Source: Macrostomum hystrix (Eukaryota > Platyhelminthes > Macrostomidae). From it: a stretch of DNA of 64,000 bases. The stretch spans positions 2,108,001 to 2,172,000 of the forward strand of contig CATNEN010000014.1 in assembly GCA_950097015.1 (NCBI GenBank), written 5' to 3'. A program made the translations under genes and the position numbers. Each line of letters opens with the position of its first letter. Within the stretch, counting starts at the first letter, position 1. Positions 56,841-64,000 of this stretch are shown here, one piece after another. The notes under the pieces were generated by a model. That model did not search any database. It worked only from the letters and a program-made list of their open reading frames with translations, and was not told the DNA's origin.

Positions 56841-57347
56841 ATGTCGGCCACAACAGCAGCCTTCAACGGTTCCCAGCCTCACCATCGGACACATCGCTGC
56901 CAGTCAGTCGGTGGAAGCGGCAGCGGCTTCATCCGAGTCAGTGGCTTGCCCCTCCAAGCTCGCCAAGTTGACCTGGAGCTCGCCTTCTCGCGATTCGGCC
57001 GAGTTCTCGACGTTTGGTCGCCGTCATCGCCGTCGGCCTCCTCATCTTCGCTGGCTGTCATCGTCGAGATGGCGGATCAGCGGGACGCGGCGGAGGCCGT
57101 TGCTCACCTCGACGGGCAGCCGCTGTGCGGAGCCCGCGCCCGACTGGAGCTGCAGCTGGACAAACGGCTGCTTCTCAAGCCTCGCTGCTACGACTGCGGA
57201 GCCAGGGGCCACCTGGCCTACGGCTGTCCGTGGACCGCCGCTGCCACCAACGGAGACACCTGGACCTCTGCTGAACAGCTGGCTGATGATGTACAACGAA
57301 AACTGGCGTTAAGATCAGCCACCTCAGTCGAGCGAATGATGAGCTAG
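56841..57347 (+). CDS. RRM plus CCHC zinc-knuckle protein, RS-less SRSF7 relative
   Basis: Single open frame of 168 residues from the first ATG. The RNA recognition motif at about residues 28-105 has FIRVSGLPLQARQVDLELAF (RNP2), FSRFGRVLDVW and LAVIVEMADQRDAAEAVAHL (RNP1 degenerate, Gly and aromatic residues lost), then PLCGARARLEL. A CCHC knuckle follows, CYDCGARGHLAYGC. The order matches SRSF7, the next gene downstream (compare [16 protein letters not shown] and [14 protein letters not shown]). The Arg-Ser domain is absent; the tail reads AEQLADDVQRKLALRSATS. It looks like a diverged tandem duplicate. Without RNP1 aromatics RNA binding may be weak. Function unknown. Confidence 0.75.
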   Translation: MSATTAAFNGSQPHHRTHRCQSVGGSGSGFIRVSGLPLQARQVDLELAFSRFGRVLDVWSPSSPSASSSSLAVIVEMADQRDAAEAVAHLDGQPLCGARARLELQLDKRLLLKPRCYDCGARGHLAYGCPWTAAATNGDTWTSAEQLADDVQRKLALRSATSVERMMS

Positions 57348-57454
57348 CGGCCAGCTTTGCTGCGGCGACTCATCTCAGTTCTGGGAGCTCGCTGGCTGAG
57401 CTATTAACTTCTCAGGTGCTCATCGAATAAGACAGTCAATGTATTATCGGCTGT
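57348..57454 (+). other. 3' end of the RRM gene
   Basis: Short unique stretch before the 35-bp array. AATAAG near 57427 could be a weak poly(A) signal. Confidence 0.3.
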
Positions 57455-58800
57455 ATTATCAGAGAATCGCCCTTCAGTTGCCCTTGAATCGCTTCAGAGA
57501 ATCGCCCTTCAGTCGCCCTTGAATCGCTTCAGAGAATCGCCCTTCAGTCGCCCTTGAATCGCTTCTGAGAATCGCCCTTCAGTCGCCCTTGAATCGCTTC
57601 AGAGAATCGCCCTTCAGTCGCCCTTGAATCGCTTCAGAGAATCGCCCTTCAGTCGCCCTTGAATCGCTTCAGAGAATCGCCCTTCAGTCGCCCTTGAATC
57701 GCTTCAGAGAATCGCCCTTCAGTCGCCCTTGAATCGCTTCTGAGAATCGCCCTTCAGTCGCCCTTGAATCGCTTCAGAGAATCGCCCTTCAGTCGCCCTT
57801 GAATCGCTTCAGAGAATCGCCCTTCAGTCGCCCTTGAATCGCTTCAGAGAATCGCCCTTCAGTCGCCCTTGAATCGCTTCAGAGAATCGCCCTTCAGTCG
57901 CCCTTGAATCGCTTCAGAGAATCGCCCTTCAGTCGCCCTTGAATCGCTTCAGAGAATCGCCCTTCAGTCGCCCTTGAATCGCTTCAGAGAATCGCCCTTC
58001 AGTCGCCCTTGAATCGCTTCAGAGAATCGCCCTTCAGTCGCCCTTGAATCGCTTCAGAGAATCGCCCTTCAGTCGCCCTTGAATCGCTTCAGAGAATCGC
58101 CCTTCAGTCGCCCTTGAATCGCTTCAGAGAATCGCCCTTCAGTCGCCCTTGAATCGCTTCAGAGAATCGCCCTTCAGTCGCCCTTGAATCGCTTCAGAGA
58201 ATCGCCCTTCAGTCGCCCTTGAATCGCTTCAGAGAATCGCCCTTCAGTCGCCCTTGAATCGCTTCAGAGAATCGCCCTTCAGTCGCCCTTGAATCGCTTC
58301 AGAGAATCGCCCTTCAGTCGCCCTTGAATCGCTTCAGAGAATCGCCCTTCAGTCGCCCTTGAATCGCTTCAGAGAATCGCCCTTCAGTCGCCCTTGAATC
58401 GCTTCAGAGAATCGCCCTTCAGTCGCCCTTGAATCGCTTCAGAGAATCGCCCTTCAGTCGCCCTTGAATCGCTTCAGAGAATCGCCCTTCAGTCGCCCTT
58501 GAATCGCTTCAGAGAATCGCCCTTCAGTCGCCCTTGAATCGCTTCTGAGAATCGCCCTTCAGTCGCCCTTGAATCGCTTCAGAGAATCGCCCTTCAGTCG
58601 CCCTTGAATCGCTTCAGAGAATCGCCCTTCAGTCGCCCTTGAATCGCTTCAGAGAATCGCCCTTCAGTCGCCCTTGAATCGCTTCAGAGAATCGCCCTTC
58701 AGTCGCCCTTGAATCGCTTCAGAGAATCGCCCTTCAGTCGCCCTTGAATCGCTTCAGAGAATCGCCCTTCAGTTGCCCTTGAATTGCTTCAGAGAGTCGC
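57455..58800 (+). repeat. Minisatellite, 35-bp unit, about 38 copies, very homogeneous
   Basis: Units of GAATCGCTTCAGAGAATCGC plus CCTTCAGTCGCCCTT. Apart from an occasional CTTCTGAGAATC and the edge units, copies are identical. This points to recent expansion or ongoing homogenisation. Confidence 0.97.
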
Positions 58801-59415
58801 CCTTCAGTGGCTGCTGAGAGTCATGTTCCCACCAAAAGCACCTGGAAAATTGAGTTCTGCTTTTCGGATAATGTTGGGCAGTTTTATCAGTTGGGTCCCG
58901 TCGGCCCTTCAACTCCAGGTATTTAACGCAGCTCGCTTACAGTCTCTCGACCGAGTTCATCAATCCTCTCATTGGAAGAAGTTGTTTAATCTGACAGTGC
59001 TGAATTCAGCTGCTTCTAAGTACTGAAGAGGCCAGCTGCTTGAAGCCTTCACTCAGTTCGATTCGCGACCGCGCTGTGCAACACCTAAGTGTTTTTCCAC
59101 TGTGCTATATTGTCTGGCTTATTTGGCCTCTTAGTCAATCTTCCTCGCAGAGTCACGTGTTTATTTTCCCCTCAAGGTCGAATTGGTGACGCATTTCTGA
59201 TTGGCCGTCAAATGAGTTTTATTGCATATGAATTTCTTTGACTTCTGTCACTGGCTTATTGTGCAACTGCCACTGAAATATACCTGCGGACTGACTTTTG
59301 TGCAACTGCCTGACTTTTTTGAACCACTGATTTAGGATATTATTTCTTTAAAGACACTCATTTACATTAAATAAACTTTCCTAACTTGCTAACACCCACC
59401 AGTCAGCACTTTCCC
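58801..59415. other. Intergenic DNA
   Basis: Unique sequence between the array and the SRSF7 upstream region. A short open frame that begins in the array edge is not supported. Confidence 0.3.
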
Positions 59416-59640
59416 ATTATTCCGCTTTTGAGCAGTCTCTTCCCATTCCCTGATCCCTAGTTAGCAGTCTCTTCTCATTCCCTGATCCCTAGTGAGCAGT
59501 CTCTTCCCATTCCCTGATCCCTAGTTAGCAGTCTCTTCCCATTCCCTAATCCCTAGTTAGCAGTCTCTTCCCATTCCCTGATCCCCAGAGAGCAATGTCT
59601 TCTGAATCCCTGATTCCCAGTTAGCAGTCTCTGGTCAGTT
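59416..59640 (+). repeat. Minisatellite, about 32-bp unit, upstream of SRSF7
   Basis: About six copies of AGCAGTCTCTTCCCATTCCC plus TGATCCCTAGTT. It is pyrimidine-rich and lies shortly before the acceptor-like CTTGCAG at 59711-59717. Confidence 0.88.
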
Positions 59641-59732
59641 GTCCCCAGGCGCTGCCCCTCAGGAACACGGGCCTGCCAATTCCATTTCAATCAATGCCCG
59701 CTGCTTCGGCCTTGCAGTCAGCAAGTCGCACC

Positions 59733-62700
59733 ATGTCTGGAATGCACCTGGACTGCAAGATCTACGTCGGCGAGCTGCCGCGGGACGCCAGTGAGCACGA
59801 GCTGGAGCGCGCCTTCAAGGCCTTCGGCCGGGTGCGCAAGGTTTGGATCGCGCGCAACCCGCCCGGCTTCGCCTTCATCGAGATGGACGATCCGCGCGAC
59901 GCCGAAGACGCCGTGCGCGATCTTGACGGCAAAATGCTCTGCGGCGTGCGCGCCCGCGTGGAGATGTCCAGCGGCCGGTCCCGGCCCAACAAGTTCCGCG
60001 AGCGCAGCCGGGAGCGCGGCGGCGGCGGCGGCGGCCCGAGGCGCGGCTTCGATCCGAACGATCGCTGCTTCGACTGCGGCGAGAAGGGCCACTACGCCTA
60101 TAACTGCCCGCGCAAGCGAGGTGGCGCCAGAGGCGGCCGCGGTGGCCGCAGCCGGAGCCGCAGTCGCAGCAATGACCGAGACAGGCGTGGAAGGTGAGGT
60201 GCAGCTGCTGTATGGGTACGGCCTTATGCGCAGTGTATTCTTTATAGATTTTTTCTCTGTTGCTGCTCTTACTGTGTTTAATTAATTAACTGTCAGGTAA
60301 GAATTTTTCCATTCCCGCCACTATTGTCACGAACTACGCAGAGTTGGCTGACCTACGGCACTTCATATTGTCTTCGGAATTATTTCTTTACAGTTCTCAT
60401 GGTCATTGTTCTTGTTTTGCCTAAAATTTTGTGTTCATCCGAATCACTATTACTTTTATGTGCTTCTGTTTCTGTTTCACTTTCAGGTTACAAAACAATT
60501 TTTGCATCAGTCAGTATCCCCAGAACTTGTGTTCCCTCACAACTCCAAATCCTCAGGTGTGTTCCCTCACAACTCCAAATCCTCAGGTGTGTTCCCTCAC
60601 AACTCCAAATCCTCAGGTGTGTTCCGTCACAATCCCAGATCCTCAGGTGTGTTTACTCACTATCCCAGATCCTCGGTGATTCCCGCACAATCCCTAATCC
60701 TCAGGTGTGTTTACTCACTATCCCAGATCCTCGGTGATTCCCGCACAATCCCTAATCCTCAGGTGTGTTTACTCACTATCCCAGATCCTCGGTGATTCCC
60801 GCACAATCCCTAATCCTCAGGTGTGTTTACTCACTATCCCAGATCCTCGGTGATTCCCGCACAATCCCAGATCCTCTGGAGTGTTCCCGCACATGCCCAG
60901 ATCCTCAGGTGTGTTTCCTCACAATCCCAGATCCTCAGGTGTGTTCCCTCACAATCCCAGATCCTCAGGTGTGTTCCCTCACAATCCCAGATCCTCAGGT
61001 GTGTTCCTTCACAATCCCAGATCCTCAGGTGTGTTCCTTCACAATCCCAGATCCTCAGGTGTGTTCCTTCACAATCCCAGATCCTCTGGAGTGTTTCCGC
61101 ACATTCCCAGATCCTCAGGTGATTCCGTCACAATCCCAGATCCTCAGGTGATTCCGTCACAATCCCAGATCTTCAGGTGATTCCGGCTCAATCCCACCAA
61201 TTGTGGATCAGTGCTTTTAACTCGCACAAACCGTGCTGGCACTCGCCGTGAGTGTCAGTTGAACTGTTGCCAATAAGTCTGCTATTTTGCAGCAAGACTT
61301 TCATGGCAGCATTGCCGGCTGTACTAAGTAAGCCCCAGTAAGCTTACGGCTGCATTTTGCCCATCTTCCAGGTGTGAAATTTCACGCTCTGAACAGCATC
61401 TCAACATTTCTTCATCAGCTAGTTCTGCCCCAGCCTGTGTGATGCCGCACAATGACCACCCACATCTTTATCGGCCAGTTGCAGTAGGCTGCTTTGGCTG
61501 AAGCGAGATTCGAACCAGTGGACTTCTTAGTGCCAGCTAGATTGAGTCCGTTGCTATTCGGACAGGTTAACTAGAGTTTATGGAGCTGTTTTACCTGCAG
61601 TGACTAGCTTAGAGGGAGGGCATTATTAGTCATTATATCGGCTCTGAACTCTGTTTCAGTTATGGGAGTCAAATAGTTGGGCTAGTTTATGCTAGGAATA
61701 TACTGCCTCGCCTACTGCATCTCTGCGTTACACTGCCTCGGCAGCAGCAACAGCAGCAACATCCTCCTCAGCAACAACCAGCAGCAGCAGCAGCAGCAGC
61801 GCTTCCCCCCGCTGATACTTCTCCTGCACATTGGGACACTTTTGTGAGAGCAGTTTGAGCAGCCCGCGCGGCGGCCACCGTGCCCTGCACAGCTGAGGGG
61901 TCTCGGCTGCCTGCAGCCATCTGACTGCCGTCTCTGCCTCTGCGCCGCTACCGGTATTGTGAAGTCACGTGCGTGCGTGCAGTGTGTCTGTACAGTGTGT
62001 GTACATGGGTTTTTTGCATGTTCCGTGATCAGAATCCTAGAGGGATTCTAGATCTAGTACTTGACGGCTGAGTCTCTCCGATGCAGAGTCGGTTATTGAT
62101 TTTATTTATTTATTGGAAAGCCGAATTGCTATATGACAGGTTCAGTGCAGTAGTTAACAACTATTTCTAGGTCTTCAGCGACCGTGAAAACTTAGTTTAA
62201 TCAAATAAGTGATGAGCTGATGTGAATCAGCGGCAGTTATTGCAATATCGCATTTTGCTTGTACAGCAAATCTGTTGAAATAGTCATCTAAGTATGCTTG
62301 CTGTATTTAGAATTAGAGCTGAATTTAAATCTGTTAAATGAGTGCGTTGACCATTTAATGTATGCGAATTGCATTTTAGGCGCAGTCCTTCCTACTCGGA
62401 TCGCAGTCGCAGTCGTTCGCCGCCTCCGCGTAGGCGCAGGTGAGTCCTAATCGGAAATAAACTTTTTTGAGCTTAACTGCTGCAGTTTGTTCTAGACATT
62501 TGCACTACGTATAGAAAAAAATAATTACAAGCACCAACCGATATGTATCGAAATTGTTCCCTCACAGTAATGATCCTTCCGCAGGCTACAACAGTGCGAT
62601 GTTGTAGCCTTGTGGTTAGAGCGTCGGACTCACGACTTGAAAGTTCGGGGGTTCGAATCTCGACTCCACTTAACCAATTGTGTCCTTTAGCAAGACACTT

Positions 62701-63134
62701 AACTCTGCATTGCTTCAGTTCACCCAGTTGTTAATTGGGTACCAGCATCAGCTGGGATAATTGAAGGTGGGTGTGGCGTCCAGCCGTACGCAGCCTTCAG
62801 ATGCGCCGCGCAATAGCTGTGGCGGTGCTGTCGGCTGCACATCTGGCCCAATCGGACAGGTGTAATCAATTATTCAATTATTATTCCTTCACAATACCTT
62901 ATAGGTTCCAGTTATCTGCTCACTGGGGACCACAGATACATTTTAGTCAACCGAATCAACCTATATGTGTCGAAATACGTATACGTATACAGTTTAGTTA
63001 GACACCGATATGTATCGAAATACGTATACAGTATAGTCAAAAACCGATACGTATCGAAACATTTAGCGCAAATCGCTATTTAATAACAAAACGAAAATTT
63101 CAGGTCCCGCAGCGGAAGCAGCAACTCCCGCTGA
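59733..63134 (+). CDS. SRSF7: SRSF7-type serine/arginine-rich splicing factor
   Basis: Exons 59733-60193, 62380-62439 and 63104-63134, phase 2 at both joins, encode 183 residues. The RNA recognition motif at about 9-85 has [20 protein letters not shown] (RNP2) and GFAFIEM (RNP1). A CCHC knuckle, [14 protein letters not shown], follows a Gly/Arg linker. The Arg-Ser tail is [15 protein letters not shown], then [19 protein letters not shown] and SRSGSSNSR. This is the SRSF7/9G8 layout: RRM, knuckle, RS. Such factors choose splice sites and aid mRNA export. An alternative ATG at 59694 would add 13 residues, but the CTTGCAG acceptor at 59711-59717 favours 59733. Intron 1 (2.2 kb) contains a minisatellite and a CAG-rich segment; intron 2 contains a SINE. 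Confidence 0.9.
60525..61190 (+). repeat. Minisatellite, about 30-bp unit, SRSF7 intron 1
   Basis: About 22 copies of CACAATCCCAGATCCTCAGG plus TGTGTTCCCT, with blocks of GTTTACTCACTATCC, GTGATTCCCG and CTGGAGTGTTCC variants. Units contain CCTCAG/GTGTG, which is both acceptor-like and donor-like. Confidence 0.92.
61191..62379 (+). other. Unique part of SRSF7 intron 1
   Basis: Holds a CAG/CAA-rich stretch at 61741-61802, and at about 61385-61545 (minus strand) a GGTTCGAATCTCG B-box-like word that could mark a third tRNA-like relic. Otherwise unremarkable. See the finding on a possible poison exon. Confidence 0.4.
62585..62880 (+). mobile_element. SINE family 2, copy b, in SRSF7 intron 2
   Basis: tRNA-like head: TGTGGTTAGAGCGTCGGACT (A-box region) and GGGGGTTCGAATCTCGAC (perfect B box). 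The body has GTGTCCTTTAGCAAGACACT, TCTGCATTGCTTCAGTTCAC and AGCTGGGATAATTGAAGG, and the end GTGTAATCAATTATTC. It differs from SINE family 1 in head and body. The GTGTCC...CAAGACACTT block resembles modules found in many invertebrate SINEs. Confidence 0.82.
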
Positions 63135-64000
63135 AACGGCAGATCCCATGGAGTCCGTGCGATCTCCTTTAGTGGCCTCCATATTTGGAGACTGATTTGA
63201 AATCGACTTTAAACCGTTTTTGTCGCACTCTCGTCTATAAGTGTGTTTAGTCCTTACAAGCCTCTATAACACTGATATCCGTGTGCCCTGAGTTGCCGCC
63301 TCCCTGTTCGCTTGTTTGTGTTGTTTCTTCTCTTCTCTCAAAAGTTTAATCAAGCAAAAGTGTTGTCGCACGCTTTGGCTGAGTTGTTGATAAATCCCAA
63401 TACTTTTTTGTTCAATCGGCAGGCGAGCCTATTTACCGCTTTATAGAAGTCTGCAAAACTGTATTTATCCCAGCATTCTTATCACATTCTATTCTTATCT
63501 TTGTCTCGCGCACTCTTTAATCGAAATGTTTTAACTATTAGTTATCACTTCTACTACTTTTAGTAAAACTACTGTTGAAATATGAGTAGTATAGTGCGTC
63601 TCAGAAGTGCTTTTCCTTGATATTAATAAAATTAAACAGCAATTTGTTATGGATTAATATCTGCTGCACATGCCCTTAAGACCGCTTTTTAGCAATTGTC
63701 AATCCTTTTTGAAGCAGCAATTCTCTTTTGTTTCTGACTGATGTTTTAACTGCGCGTTCCAAATTCCAAATGCCCCATCCCATTTTCGGCCTTTGAAGTT
63801 AAATCGTAATTGCTGGTCTTATCTAATCTTCAACTTTAGCTAATGCAAAACTAATAACTAAATCACCGAAATGAAAGCTTGTACTAAATTCTGTTGTTAA
63901 ATAAGCCGTGGCACCTACGTACAAAATTGACACCGAAAACTCAAACAGTTTATTGTCAGCAGCCAAGCCTTGATTCGGTTTCTTCATTTTTTGTGTTTGC
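63135..64000 (+). other. SRSF7 3' untranslated region and flank
   Basis: No further gene is visible. AATAAA at 63625-63630, about 490 bases after the stop codon, is the likely poly(A) signal. Confidence 0.45.

Noticed and set aside
57455-58800. CRISPR-like array
   Set aside because: Repeats are directly tandem without unique spacers and the context is eukaryotic; all arrays here are minisatellites.
62585-62665. Functional tRNA gene
   Set aside because: A and B boxes are present, but the cloverleaf is incomplete and the sequence continues into a SINE body shared with another locus.

Overview
The window is eukaryotic nuclear DNA. It has GC-rich, codon-biased exons in AT-rich flanks, GT-AG introns, AATAAA poly(A) signals, tRNA-derived SINEs and hAT-like DNA transposons. 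My best guess is a free-living flatworm (Platyhelminthes, Macrostomum-like). The small heat-shock protein with two alpha-crystallin domains fits flatworms, and several start codons sit just behind a splice acceptor, as expected with spliced-leader trans-splicing. This is inference; no marker gene settles the taxon.

Layout. 0.7-4.3 kb: PDAP1 (+, four exons, the first with only 10 coding bases). 6.3-7.7 kb: intronless tandem CCCH zinc-finger gene (+). 8.2-9.7 kb: a SINE with target duplication beside an endonuclease-only LINE fragment. 11.4-15.2 kb: a six-exon tetraspanin (-). 17.1-18.3 kb: two-domain small heat-shock protein (+) with a TATA box. 19.7-25.8 kb: a transposon graveyard of nested hAT-like and MITE elements, several with exact 8-bp target duplications, plus an ISXO2/Merlin-like transposase fragment. 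26.5-28.7 kb: ALG10 (+). 29.7-35.9 kb: DDX55 (+). 37.9-40.5 kb: a PLA2G15-like lysosomal phospholipase (-), convergent with DDX55. 40.5-48.4 kb: gene-poor, AT-rich, with an 88-bp satellite, a MITE and an LTR-like island. 48.4-53.8 kb: a small FHA-like gene and PNKP (+). 55.0-56.1 kb: DMAC2L/ATP5S (+). 56.8-63.1 kb: two RRM plus CCHC genes in tandem, the second a full SRSF7-type splicing factor.

Two features dominate. First, almost every intron and many gene flanks carry a private minisatellite (units of 10-42 bp, up to about 138 copies). In several introns the unit copies part of that intron's own splice site. In DDX55 intron 1 a 24-bp unit carries a 3' splice site, giving 36 possible acceptors that all keep the reading frame. 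Second, PNKP introns 1 and 2 and the DNA just upstream contain five related C/D-box snoRNA-like sequences with differing but complementary terminal stems. This is the strongest candidate for an undescribed element set.

The protein genes are housekeeping in character (RNA helicase, splicing factors, N-glycosylation, DNA end repair, mitochondrial assembly, lysosomal lipid turnover) and do not form an obvious pathway. Exon boundaries were read by eye from splice consensus, reading phase and family similarity. First exons of DDX55 and DMAC2L were not found.
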